The notes below the pieces were generated by a model. That model saw only the letters and a program-made list of their open reading frames with translations. It was not told where the DNA came from and made no database searches. Shown piece by piece: positions 16,819 through 26,318 of a stretch of 64,000 bases of DNA (position 1 is the stretch's first letter; the number at the start of each line of letters is the position of its first letter). The stretch covers positions 154,249 through 218,248 of the forward strand of contig NZ_JASGBP010000003.1 of NCBI RefSeq assembly GCF_030053345.1. The letters run 5' to 3'. Source of the DNA: Flavobacterium sedimenticola. Lineage in GTDB: Bacteria; Bacteroidota; Bacteroidia; Flavobacteriales; Flavobacteriaceae. The position numbers and the translations under genes were made by a program.

Positions 16819-19020
16819 ATGAGAAAAAACATCCAACATATAGCATTAGAAAAAAAGGATAATTGGAAAGGGATAAGCAATATTGCCGACAACCAACAAC
16901 CGACAACCAACAACTTCCTCACCGCCGAAGGCATCGAAGTAAAACCAACCTATTCCGAATCCGATATTGAAAATTTAGAACATCTCGATTTCGGTGCCGG
17001 CTTTGCGCCTAACCTACGCGGACCTTACGCTACCATGTACGTTCGTCGTCCATGGACGATTCGCCAATACGCCGGATTTTCTACTGCCGAAGAAAGTAAT
17101 GCTTTCTATCGTAGAAACTTAGCGGCGGGACAAAAAGGACTTTCCGTAGCGTTCGACTTAGCCACACATAGAGGGTATGATTCCGACCACGAACGCGTGG
17201 TAGGCGATGTTGGCAAGGCTGGTGTAGCCATTGATTCGGTGGAAGATATGAAAATTCTCTTCGACCAAATTCCGCTCCACGAAATGTCGGTTTCCATGAC
17301 TATGAACGGTGCGGTTTTACCGATTATGGCCTTTTATATCGTGGCAGCTGAAGAACAAGGTGTGCGTCCCGAACAATTATCAGGTACCATTCAGAATGAT
17401 ATTTTGAAAGAGTTTATGGTGCGTAACACCTATATCTATCCGCCTACGCCATCGATGAAAATCATCGCTGATATTTTTGAATATACGAGCAAAAAAATGC
17501 CGAAATTCAATTCCATTTCCATTTCAGGCTATCATATGCAGGAAGCCGGAGCCACTGCCGATATTGAATTGGCGTACACTTTGGCGGATGGTTTGGAATA
17601 CATCCGAACCGGTTTGGCAGCCGGAATGAAAATAGATGAGTTCGCCCCTCGCCTTTCGTTCTTTTGGGCGATTGGCATGAATCACTTTATGGAAATTGCC
17701 AAAATGCGCGCCGGAAGAATGTTGTGGGCGAAATTACTAAAGCAATTCAACCCTAAAGACGAAAAATCACTGGCATTGAGAACGCATTGTCAAACTTCGG
17801 GTTGGAGTTTAACCGAGCAAGATCCGTTTAACAACGTAGCACGCACCACTATCGAAGCGGCGGCAGCGGCTTTTGGCGGAACACAATCTTTACATACCAA
17901 TGCTTTAGATGAAGCTATTGCATTGCCAACCGATTTTTCGGCTCGTATTGCCCGAAATACCCAAATCTTTTTACAAGAAGAAACTAAAATTTGCAAAACT
18001 GTCGATCCTTGGGCCGGCAGTTATTATGTGGAAAGCTTAACGGCCGAAATCGCCGAAAAAGCTTGGGCTTTGATTCAAGAAGTGGAAGCCTTAGGCGGTA
18101 TGACCAAAGCCATTGAAGCGGGTATTCCGAAACTTAGAATTGAAGAAGCGGCGGCTCGTAAACAAGCACGAATCGACAGTGGGCAGGATATTATTGTTGG
18201 GGTGAACCAATACCGTTTGGACAAAGAAGATCCGTTGCACATTCTGGATGTCGATAACCAACTCGTGCGTCAACAACAAATTGAGCGTTTGAACCACATC
18301 AAAACAACGCGTGATAGTGCGAAAGTACAAGCTAGTTTGGCGAAATTAACCGAGGTTGCGAAGCAGGCGTCTGCGATGAATACAGGAGATTCCCGCCCAA
18401 GCGGGAATGACAATAGTGTAGATGACAATAATTTGTTATCTTTAGCCGTAGAAGCAGCCCGCAACCGAGCCACCTTAGGTGAAATCAGTGACGCCTTGGA
18501 AACCGTTTTCGGACGCTATAAAGCACAAATCAGAAGTTTTAGCGGCGTGTACAGTAAAGAAATCAAAAACGATAAGAGCTTTGAAAAAGCCAAACAACTA
18601 GCCGACGCTTTCGCGAAAAAAGAAGGGCGCCGTCCGCGTATTATGATTGCCAAAATGGGGCAAGACGGTCACGATCGCGGTGCCAAAGTGGTAGCCACCG
18701 GTTATGCTGATGTTGGCTTTGACGTTGATATCGGTCCTTTATTCCAAACCCCGCAGGAAGCTGCCAAGCAAGCTGTAGAAAACGATGTGCATATTTTAGG
18801 GGTTTCTTCGCTGGCTGCCGGTCACAAAACATTGGTGCCGCAAGTGATTGAAGAACTCAAAAAATACGGCCGCGAAGATATTATGGTCATCGTAGGCGGT
18901 GTTATACCGGCACAAGACTACCAATTCTTATTCGATGCGGGCGCGGTGGCCGTTTTCGGCCCGGGCACAAAGATTAGTGATGCCGCCATTCAGATTCTGG
19001 AAGTACTACTACAAGAATAA
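16819..19020 (+). CDS. scpA: Methylmalonyl-CoA mutase large (alpha) subunit
   Basis: A 733-residue B12-dependent catalytic subunit. The catalytic TIM barrel covers about 45-480 ([59 protein letters not shown]). The B12-binding domain covers about 600-733 with the base-off motif DGHDRGAK and GVIPAQDY. Two repeat-derived insertions are translated in frame: a doubled 14-bp unit near residues 23-32 and a REP-like palindrome near residues 522-531, in the linker between the domains. The frame is intact, so the enzyme is probably functional. Last gene before a strong terminator. Confidence 0.95.
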   Translation: MRKNIQHIALEKKDNWKGISNIADNQQPTTNNFLTAEGIEVKPTYSESDIENLEHLDFGAGFAPNLRGPYATMYVRRPWTIRQYAGFSTAEESNAFYRRNLAAGQKGLSVAFDLATHRGYDSDHERVVGDVGKAGVAIDSVEDMKILFDQIPLHEMSVSMTMNGAVLPIMAFYIVAAEEQGVRPEQLSGTIQNDILKEFMVRNTYIYPPTPSMKIIADIFEYTSKKMPKFNSISISGYHMQEAGATADIELAYTLADGLEYIRTGLAAGMKIDEFAPRLSFFWAIGMNHFMEIAKMRAGRMLWAKLLKQFNPKDEKSLALRTHCQTSGWSLTEQDPFNNVARTTIEAAAAAFGGTQSLHTNALDEAIALPTDFSARIARNTQIFLQEETKICKTVDPWAGSYYVESLTAEIAEKAWALIQEVEALGGMTKAIEAGIPKLRIEEAAARKQARIDSGQDIIVGVNQYRLDKEDPLHILDVDNQLVRQQQIERLNHIKTTRDSAKVQASLAKLTEVAKQASAMNTGDSRPSGNDNSVDDNNLLSLAVEAARNRATLGEISDALETVFGRYKAQIRSFSGVYSKEIKNDKSFEKAKQLADAFAKKEGRRPRIMIAKMGQDGHDRGAKVVATGYADVGFDVDIGPLFQTPQEAAKQAVENDVHILGVSSLAAGHKTLVPQVIEELKKYGREDIMVIVGGVIPAQDYQFLFDAGAVAVFGPGTKISDAAIQILEVLLQE
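16886..16913 (+). repeat. Tandem 14-bp duplication inside scpA
   Basis: Two perfect copies of CCGACAACCAACAA (16886-16899 and 16900-16913). They encode part of [10 protein letters not shown] in the N-terminal extension of the mutase, outside the conserved catalytic fold. Confidence 0.85.
18385..18412 (+). repeat. REP-like palindromic element inside scpA
   Basis: A perfect 8-bp stem ATTCCCGC/GCGGGAAT (18389-18396 with 18401-18408, loop CCAA) within GGAG...GACAA. This form resembles a widely dispersed bacterial intergenic repeat. It is translated as [10 protein letters not shown] in the linker of the mutase large subunit. Confidence 0.75.
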
Positions 19021-19040
19021 TACCTCTCCAATATTGTCAT

Positions 19041-19081
19041 AAATCCTGTCTTACGTGAATGCAAGACAGGATTTACTTTTT
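19041..19081 (+). terminator. Rho-independent terminator after the mutase operon
   Basis: A perfect 12-bp stem (19041-19052 with 19063-19074, 10-nt loop) followed by ACTTTTT. Confidence 0.92.
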
Positions 19082-19239
19082 AAAAAAAGATTCCTAATAC
19101 ACTAAGACTGCTTTTTTTAGCAACGTTTCACTCTTCAAAAGTGTTAATTTTTTTCTTATTCGCTTAAATTTCATACTTTTAAGGTTTACAATCCGCAATT
19201 AAAGGTATTGCGTATCACACCAATAAGTTTCGGTACAAC

Positions 19240-22200
19240 ATGAAAAAAGGGTTTTACAAACTTGTGTTTTTATGGCTAATGTTTTGCCCGTTGGCTGGTT
19301 TCTGCTTTACCTTTTCTGTAGCCGTAACCCATGAAACCTGCGCCGGAAACGGTTCGTTTACCTTTTCCGTATCCAATCCCAATCCCGGTGGCACCATCGT
19401 TTTCGTAGTGTATAAACTTCCCAATTTAAGCACTCCTTTTTCCTCAGGAACATCCAATGTAGTGAACGGACTCACCGCCGGAAATTATCATATTGTAGTC
19501 AGAGAAACGGTTGGTGGTGTAACCACTACTCAAGAAGCGGATGCCACCGTAAACAGTACGGTAACCGCTTTGGCTTATTCGGTGCAAACCGTTAATCAAG
19601 CGTGTTCTACGGCCAGTACAGCTACAGTTGTGGTGACTTCAGGCAACGCTGCTACCTACGAACTGATATCGGGACCTACGACTTATCCGCCTCAAACTTC
19701 TAACACCTTCCACGGGTTAACTGACGGCGTGTATTTAATAAGAGTGGTAGACCAATGTGGTAATGCTGTGGTTCAGACTTTCATTGTTGACAATCAACCG
19801 GTTTTTATCAACATATCTCCTCCTGAATTTACTGATGTGGTACCGCTTTCTTGCTCTTCAGTGATAGCCTCGAATACCTTAACACCATCTGCAGGTACGG
19901 TGCTTGCTTATCCGCTACAAATTCAATACCTTTTACATTTACCGGACGGAACCACCAATACTATCAACTACACTCTAAACTCCGGCAATCCCTCCGAAGC
20001 CATAATTTCACAAACCATTCCTTTCTATATCAATCAAGATTATCCATATGATATTATCGTCACGGATGCTTGTGGCACCACCTATCCCGTCAGAAGTTTT
20101 GTGGTTGAAAATGATATTTCTTTTACATCAAGTGTACAAAATATTGAATGTTTGTACTTATTTACCCTAAACACTGAACATTTTTCCGGTTCCTATAGTT
20201 TGCATTTTGACAGTTATCCTGCGGGATTTGACCCTACTGTTTTTAACGCTTATTTTCCGGGACCGTTTAGCCAAACCACCGTAACCTTTTCTAACGATAC
20301 GATATCCGTTCCGTTTGGCAGTTACACTGTGACCGTAATCGACGAATGCGGCAAAACACAAACCATTGATTTTGAGGTTACCTATCTGCCTCCCGTTGTA
20401 AACGCCGTTGGCAATAGCAACGGTTGTCAATCGAATAGCGGACAGATTATAATTTTTGTAACCGGTCAAAAAATATTGACGGCCATAATCACCGCAGCAC
20501 CTGCTAATTACCCGTTTCCATTACCTCATGATGTAACGGCCAGTATCAATGCCGGAGGCATATTGGTGGTGAATCAAATTCCATTTGGGGATTATACGGT
20601 AATCATTACAGATGAATGTAATGACCCACTCGATCCGGTTCAGGTAACAGTGCCGCCTTATCAGGATCAAGGTATCGTTACCTCTATTTTACAAGGTTGC
20701 AGCGAAGGATTCGGCTCTATTGAAATAAGAAGTCGAAACGGCTCGCTTACTTCTGCAATCATAACAAATGCTCCATCCTCTTATCCTTCTCCGCTCCCGC
20801 ATAATGTAAGTAACCATATTGTTACTTCAGGAAAATTGTACCTGAATAATCTTCCTTCGGGCAATTATACATTCAGAACAACAGACAGTTGCGGCTTTAT
20901 CGTGGACACCACAGTTTTTATCGAAGGATACACCATCGTCAGTAGTAATTTTTCACTCATACAAGGCTGCGGTGCGTTTGATGTTCAATTGGCTTTTATT
21001 AGTAATTTGGGTGTCGGTCAAAGTTTTTGGTTGCAAAAACTGCTGGACCCGGATACCGGAACCTGGGGGCATCCCGACACGGAAATCCCCTATACAAGCG
21101 GTACTGTCCCCGATAACACCACCGGTATAGAACTACAAAACAACACGACTAATTCAAATTTAATTTTTAATGGCACTTTTCGCATTGTACACCATTTTAC
21201 CTCATACCAAAACGGTAGAGATATCAATAGTAATTTAGTACCGAACGAAGTAAAAGATTGCATTGAAATTTTGTCGCCCTATTTAACATTTGATCGTGTA
21301 TTAGCGATTAATGATGTGTACAGAGTACCGTGTTCCGGCAGTGGGAATTTAGATGTCATCCTCTTTACCAGTGGTGAACCTCCCTTGCACTTTACTATCA
21401 TTGAAAAAGACGGAAGCCCCTTTTTCCTAGACAACGGTTCCTCTAATTTATTTCAGAATCTGGTTCCGGCTATATATAAATTTCAAATAGAAGACAACTG
21501 TGGCAATACGATTATCCGCACTTTTGATGTCTCGGATTTGGAATCATTGGTTACAATTTATCCGGTTTGTGATATGTTCAGCTGTTCCAATACTGTCACC
21601 GGTAATGAAACATTTAATCTAACTACCCAATCAGCCGGTATTTTGGGAATACAGTCCCCAGCCGAATATACGCTTAGCTACCACTACAGTCTCGCTGATG
21701 CCCAAAATAACAACAATCCAATTACCAATCTTACCCATTTTAATCCAACTAATAACCCGCAAACGGTATATATCAGGCTGCTTTTCAATCAATACCCTAA
21801 CTGTTATCAAACCGGATCTTTTAATGTCATCAGCGGCCAAATTCCTTCTCTTCATCTGGATCAGGAATATTTAATTTGTGAGAGCCAATCGGCCGTCCTT
21901 GATGCCGGTATCGGTAATTTACCGATGACTACGTACAGTTGGTCAAACGGTTCTACCGATTCGGCAATAACCATAAGTGAACCCGGACTAACCACGTTAT
22001 CGGTAACGGCTACCAACGACTACGGCAGCTGTAATGCTACACCTCAAACTTGTTCGGTCACTCAAAACCTAACCGTTAATGTAGCCACCATACCTGAAAT
22101 AGATCGTATTGAATTGAACGATTGGACTGCCAACCAAAATAGTATTACTGTAATTACTACTCAAAACGGCAACTTTGAATATTCTATCAATGGCATTAAC

Positions 22201-22560
22201 TACCAAACGGAAAATACCTTTACCCAATTACCGCCGGGACTTTACACAGTTTATGTGCGCGATTTGAGCGGTTGCATAACATTGCAACAAGTAGTGTGGT
22301 TGTTAAACTATCCGCATTATTTTACACCGAATGATGATGGTGTAAATGATACGTGGTACATTAAGAACTCCGATAACGAGCCTCATTTTCAGGTATACAT
22401 TTATGACCGTTACGGCAAACTTATCACGGGTTTCCCTTCGGGAACACCAGGTTGGGATGGCACTTTAAACGGCAGAAAATTATTTTCAGACGATTATTGG
22501 TTTGTGGTTCAGCGGGAAGACGGACGAATTCACAAAGGGCATTTTTCCTTAAAACGATAA
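19240..22560 (+). CDS. Large secreted repeat protein with T9SS type B sorting domain
   Basis: A 1106-residue exported protein. The signal peptide ends near residue 24 (LAGFCFTFS). The body is a string of about 90-residue modules, each starting with a Cys (QACSTAS, NGCQSNSG, QGCSEGFG, QGCGAFD) and ending in D-x-C-G or D-E-C (VVDQCGN, VTDACGT, IDECGK, TDECND, TDSCGF, EDNCGN), like the repeats of SprB-type adhesins. The last 80 residues (YFTPNDDGVNDTWYIKN to KGHFSLKR) are the CHU_C/gliding motility-associated type B sorting domain recognised by the T9SS. A surface adhesin role is likely but inferred. It stands alone downstream of the mutase terminator. Confidence 0.92.
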   Translation: MKKGFYKLVFLWLMFCPLAGFCFTFSVAVTHETCAGNGSFTFSVSNPNPGGTIVFVVYKLPNLSTPFSSGTSNVVNGLTAGNYHIVVRETVGGVTTTQEADATVNSTVTALAYSVQTVNQACSTASTATVVVTSGNAATYELISGPTTYPPQTSNTFHGLTDGVYLIRVVDQCGNAVVQTFIVDNQPVFINISPPEFTDVVPLSCSSVIASNTLTPSAGTVLAYPLQIQYLLHLPDGTTNTINYTLNSGNPSEAIISQTIPFYINQDYPYDIIVTDACGTTYPVRSFVVENDISFTSSVQNIECLYLFTLNTEHFSGSYSLHFDSYPAGFDPTVFNAYFPGPFSQTTVTFSNDTISVPFGSYTVTVIDECGKTQTIDFEVTYLPPVVNAVGNSNGCQSNSGQIIIFVTGQKILTAIITAAPANYPFPLPHDVTASINAGGILVVNQIPFGDYTVIITDECNDPLDPVQVTVPPYQDQGIVTSILQGCSEGFGSIEIRSRNGSLTSAIITNAPSSYPSPLPHNVSNHIVTSGKLYLNNLPSGNYTFRTTDSCGFIVDTTVFIEGYTIVSSNFSLIQGCGAFDVQLAFISNLGVGQSFWLQKLLDPDTGTWGHPDTEIPYTSGTVPDNTTGIELQNNTTNSNLIFNGTFRIVHHFTSYQNGRDINSNLVPNEVKDCIEILSPYLTFDRVLAINDVYRVPCSGSGNLDVILFTSGEPPLHFTIIEKDGSPFFLDNGSSNLFQNLVPAIYKFQIEDNCGNTIIRTFDVSDLESLVTIYPVCDMFSCSNTVTGNETFNLTTQSAGILGIQSPAEYTLSYHYSLADAQNNNNPITNLTHFNPTNNPQTVYIRLLFNQYPNCYQTGSFNVISGQIPSLHLDQEYLICESQSAVLDAGIGNLPMTTYSWSNGSTDSAITISEPGLTTLSVTATNDYGSCNATPQTCSVTQNLTVNVATIPEIDRIELNDWTANQNSITVITTQNGNFEYSINGINYQTENTFTQLPPGLYTVYVRDLSGCITLQQVVWLLNYPHYFTPNDDGVNDTWYIKNSDNEPHFQVYIYDRYGKLITGFPSGTPGWDGTLNGRKLFSDDYWFVVQREDGRIHKGHFSLKR

Positions 22561-22818
22561 GACGATTCGTTTTATTGACAGAATAGTCTCAAAGATCCCA
22601 TTCGATATTGCCACTGCCTTTGGCCAAAATCACTACAATGGTGATATTTTTTTTTAGCGATGGAATAGTATCAAAAGGTTACACAATGAGACGCTTTTTA
22701 AAAAGTACACTCCTTCAAAACATAAATGTAATTTTCTTATAATCAATATTTTATATGTATATTTGATTTCCCTTAATCTTGTGGAGTAACCTAAATTATC
22801 AACTTAAATCCATAATTT

Positions 22819-23322
22819 ATGAAAAACAAGATGTTAGCTGGAATCGCTTTGGGCGTTATTGCGATTCTATTCATTGCCTGTCAATCTAAAAAAGAAGAAG
22901 CTCCTGCTGCTGTATCGACAGTAGACAAAGAACAAATCAAAGCAGAAATTCAAACCATGGAAACTGCTTTTGCGGATGCGCTGAATGCCGGAAAAACAGA
23001 AGGCATCAAGTACTATGCTGACGACGCTACCAGTTTTGAACAAAACAAACCACCTTTGGTTGGTAAAGCAGCTATCGATGCCAAACTCGCCGCCGATATT
23101 AAAGATAGTGCCGGTACCAAAGTCACCTTTACCGCTAATGAAGTTTTCCCTTCCAACGATGGCAATCAGGTAGTGGAAATTGGCAGCTACAGTGTAACCG
23201 ACTCTACCGATACGGTAAAGTACAGCGGTAATTATATGGCGCTTTTTGAAAAAAGAGACGGCAAGTACGTTTGTATCCGCGATATGGGAGCTTCAGATAA
23301 ACCCATAGAAAAGAAGAAATAA
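22819..23322 (+). CDS. DUF4440/SnoaL-like lipoprotein
   Basis: A 167-residue lipoprotein with lipobox FIAC (Cys near residue 21) and a Lys-Glu spacer. The mature part is an NTF2-like domain of the DUF4440 type: IQTMETAFADALNAGKTEGIKYYADDATSFE, then NMALFEKRDGK-like strands (YMALFEKRDGKYVCIRDMG). Ligand and function are unknown. A -7-like TATATTTG lies at 22758-22765. A terminator follows. Confidence 0.82.
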   Translation: MKNKMLAGIALGVIAILFIACQSKKEEAPAAVSTVDKEQIKAEIQTMETAFADALNAGKTEGIKYYADDATSFEQNKPPLVGKAAIDAKLAADIKDSAGTKVTFTANEVFPSNDGNQVVEIGSYSVTDSTDTVKYSGNYMALFEKRDGKYVCIRDMGASDKPIEKKK

Positions 23323-23330
23323 AAAATTAC

Positions 23331-23358
23331 AAAAAGCACTCTCACACGAGTGCTTTTT
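23331..23358 (+). terminator. Rho-independent terminator after the DUF4440 lipoprotein
   Basis: An 11-bp stem AAAAAGCACTC / GAGTGCTTTTT with a 6-nt loop and a T-run, starting 8 bp after the stop codon. Confidence 0.9.
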
Positions 23359-23399
23359 TCTTGAGAAAGGTATTTTATATCTTTACCAAAAACAAAAGC

Positions 23400-24527
23400 A
23401 TGTCAAAACTTCCACACATCGGCACGAGTATTTTCACGGTTATGTCGCAATTGGCCAACGAACACCAAGCGATTAACTTATCGCAGGGATTTCCGAATTT
23501 CCCTATTGATGAACGTTTGATTGAAATTGTAGCCAAACTTTCTAAAGAAAATGTACACCAATACACACCGATGAGCGGATTGCCTTCGCTTTTGGAAAAA
23601 ATAGCCTTGCTCACCCAACAATCTTACGGAAGAATGGTAAATCCTGCTTCTGAAATCCTGATTACCGCCGGTGCTACCGAGGGCATTTTTGCCACAATCC
23701 AAGCCTTAGTGCAATCGGGTGAAGAAGTTGTTATTCTCGATCCGAGTTACGATTGTTATGAGGCGCCTATTTTATTGAGCAATGCCAAACCGATTCGGGT
23801 ATCGCTTCACAGCGATTTTACACCAAACTGGGACGCGATTCGAGCAGCGACCAATAAAAAAACAAGACTCATCATTATTAACAATCCGCACAATCCGACC
23901 GGAAAAATGTGGTCGGAGCATGATTTTTTACAATTGGAAAACTTGGTCGAAACCCATCCGAACCTATTAGTGCTTTCAGATGAAGTATACGAGTACATCC
24001 GATTTGAACAACCACATATTTCGGTACATCATCGCAGGAAACTTTGGGACAGAAGCATCAGCATATCGTCTTTCGGGAAATCATTCCACATTACCGGATG
24101 GAAAATCGGATATGTCATTGCACCTGAGAGCATCATGAAAGAAATCAAAAAAGTACATCAGTTTTTGGTTTTCAGTGTCAGCAGCATGGCTCAACATGCG
24201 CTTAATGCCTACATCGATCAGGTTGACGTGACGGAAATCGGGAGATTTTACCAACAAAAAAGAGATAGGTTCCGACAGTTGATGCAGGCGACCAAATTAG
24301 AACTCTTACCTTGCGAAGGGACGTATTTCCAAGTCGCGTCCTATGCCGGTATTTCGGATGAGAACGATGTCGATTTTACCCGTCGATTAGTGACCGAATT
24401 CGGTGTAGCCACCATTCCGATTTCTACATTTTACGCCAACGGAACCGATTATCACTGCATTCGCTTTTGTTTTGCCAAAGACGATGATACCCTGCAAAAT
24501 GCTACGGAACGATTGATGAAACTGTAA
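23400..24527 (+). CDS. Pyridoxal-phosphate aminotransferase (methionine aminotransferase-like, YbdL)
   Basis: A 375-residue class I/II aminotransferase. The start at 23400 (MSKLPHIGTSIF) matches the family; the open frame extends 13 codons upstream through the promoter region (TATCTTTA at 23378). Typical motifs: NLSQGFPNFP, the NNPHNPTGKMW loop, LSDEVYEYIRF, and the PLP lysine in SISSFGKSFHITGWKIGY. The GFPNFPID opening and overall length fit YbdL/kynurenine aminotransferase-like enzymes that transaminate methionine, Phe and others. Exact substrate is inferred. Confidence 0.9.
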   Translation: MSKLPHIGTSIFTVMSQLANEHQAINLSQGFPNFPIDERLIEIVAKLSKENVHQYTPMSGLPSLLEKIALLTQQSYGRMVNPASEILITAGATEGIFATIQALVQSGEEVVILDPSYDCYEAPILLSNAKPIRVSLHSDFTPNWDAIRAATNKKTRLIIINNPHNPTGKMWSEHDFLQLENLVETHPNLLVLSDEVYEYIRFEQPHISVHHRRKLWDRSISISSFGKSFHITGWKIGYVIAPESIMKEIKKVHQFLVFSVSSMAQHALNAYIDQVDVTEIGRFYQQKRDRFRQLMQATKLELLPCEGTYFQVASYAGISDENDVDFTRRLVTEFGVATIPISTFYANGTDYHCIRFCFAKDDDTLQNATERLMKL

Positions 24528-24600
24528 GCAAATTAAGGATGTTTACTTGATGTCAACCTCATTTTTACGGAGTAACATCAAAAAAAGCTACTTTTGAAAT

Positions 24601-26208
24601 ATGAATTTTCGGAACTGCTTTTATTTTCTTGTATTACTCTTATCCGGTTTTGGCTTGGCACAACCATCGTCGAACACGTTGCTTCAAAAAGGCTGGGCCG
24701 AATTAATTAAAGACAACGAGGACGAAGCTTTTAAATATTTTTGGGCCGCTAACGAAAAAGCCGATAAAGATAAAAACCTCAAAGACAAAGCTGATGCTTT
24801 GTTTTATTTGGGTGTTTGCTCCTACGGTTCGAGTTTGGAAAAAGGATTGCAATTTGCCACACAATCGCTTGATACCTACAAAAAACTAGAGAAAACTCAT
24901 GCGGAATCCGCCAAAATCGGCCGGTACAAATGCTTGCAACTCATCAGTACTATCTACGGCCGACAAAAAAAGTACGACGACGCCAAACGATTGAGCTTGG
25001 AAGTCATCGAGGAACTCAAAGGGCAAAACGACAGCACCGGAACCTTAGGCTTGGCTTATAACAGTTTGGGAAATTTGTATGAAATTGAAAAAGAGTATGC
25101 CGATTCCGAACGCTTCTACCAATTAGCTTTAGCCGAATTTGAAAAGCGCAACAACATCGCGTATTTACCGTCATCGTATTTAAAGTTCGGTGAAATGGCC
25201 CAAAAGAAAGGCCAAAAAGAAAGCAGTTTAAACTACTTTCAAAAAGCATTGGCATTAGCCGAAAAATCACAAAACAAACAAGCACAGGTTTTCGCTTTAA
25301 TCGCCATAGGTAAATGGCACATGGACTTTAATCCCAACGCCGCAACCGCCGAAAGCTATATTGACAAAGCCCGAATTATTGCTATTCCGCTGAGCGATAA
25401 AACATTTGAAATCAAAACCATAGAAACGTTAATTGAACTGAAAAAAAAGCAAAATGATTTTTTGAAAGTCAGTCAATTACAAGAAGAAGTCATTCAAATA
25501 AAAGACAGTTTCTATTCGTTTGAACGAGAACAAATCGTAAAAAGCTTGGAAGTACAGTTTGAAGTCTCGGAAAAAAACAGAAAATTGGAATTGATTTCCA
25601 AAGAACAGCAAGTTTCCAAACTCACCAATTATTTGTTGATTACGCTGCTGGGGTTGTTGATTCTGATATTTTCGATTTTGTATTTCTTTCTGAAAAGAAT
25701 CAACAAGCGCGACAAGCAATTGCTCAAAACCAAAGAAGAATTGGTGTTGCTAATGGAAGAACAAAAGCGTCTCAAAGAGCAGCAATTTCAAAACGACATT
25801 GAGCACAAGGAAAGCCAACTGAGCGCGATTACCATTCAGATGATTGAAAAGAATGAAATTCTGGACGAAATCAAGAATATCATTGGCAAAAAAGTACCGA
25901 ATGCCGAAGCCGAACTCAAAAAATTGGTGAGTAAATACACTATTCAGGAGAACAATTGGCGCGACTTTGAATATTATTTTGAAAGTGTTAATAAAAATTT
26001 CTACACCCGATTGAAACAAAAATATCCCGACATCAGTGCCAACGATTTAAAAATTTGTGCTTTAATCAAACTCAATCTTTCCATCAAGGAAATGGCATCT
26101 ATTTTAAATATTTCACCCGATAGTGTTAAAACGGCGCGTCATCGTCTGAGAAAAAAATTGCAATTAACTACCGAAGAAAACCTGACCGATTTTATTTTAA
26201 GTGTTTAA
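24601..26208 (+). CDS. TPR membrane regulator with LuxR-type HTH
   Basis: A 535-residue one-component regulator. A signal-like segment (1-20) precedes TPR repeats (about 30-300, e.g. GLAYNSLGNLYEIEKEYADSE). A coiled coil follows, then one transmembrane helix (about 343-367, LITLLGLLILIFSILYFFL), a second coiled coil (about 370-435) and a C-terminal LuxR-type HTH (about 478-530, DLKICALIKLNLSIKEMASI with DSVKTARHRLRKKL). The TPRs should face the periplasm and the HTH the cytoplasm, so it probably turns an envelope signal into transcription. It precedes two T9SS cargo genes on the same strand, which are possible targets. Confidence 0.87.
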   Translation: MNFRNCFYFLVLLLSGFGLAQPSSNTLLQKGWAELIKDNEDEAFKYFWAANEKADKDKNLKDKADALFYLGVCSYGSSLEKGLQFATQSLDTYKKLEKTHAESAKIGRYKCLQLISTIYGRQKKYDDAKRLSLEVIEELKGQNDSTGTLGLAYNSLGNLYEIEKEYADSERFYQLALAEFEKRNNIAYLPSSYLKFGEMAQKKGQKESSLNYFQKALALAEKSQNKQAQVFALIAIGKWHMDFNPNAATAESYIDKARIIAIPLSDKTFEIKTIETLIELKKKQNDFLKVSQLQEEVIQIKDSFYSFEREQIVKSLEVQFEVSEKNRKLELISKEQQVSKLTNYLLITLLGLLILIFSILYFFLKRINKRDKQLLKTKEELVLLMEEQKRLKEQQFQNDIEHKESQLSAITIQMIEKNEILDEIKNIIGKKVPNAEAELKKLVSKYTIQENNWRDFEYYFESVNKNFYTRLKQKYPDISANDLKICALIKLNLSIKEMASILNISPDSVKTARHRLRKKLQLTTEENLTDFILSV

Positions 26209-26318
26209 AACACTGTTTTACAGAAAATTAAAAACACTGTCTACCTTTTGTAAACCTCAAAAATTACGATTCAAAACCTCAGCTTTATAATTTTGACTTC
26301 AACAAAAAAAATAAAGCT

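Noticed and set aside
16819..19020. Frameshift or pseudogene in the mutase large subunit
   Set aside because: The repeat insertions keep the reading frame, and both catalytic and B12 motifs are intact.
23400..24527. Start of the aminotransferase at 23361
   Set aside because: The extra 13 codons cover a terminator tail and the probable -7 box; the family begins at MSKLP.
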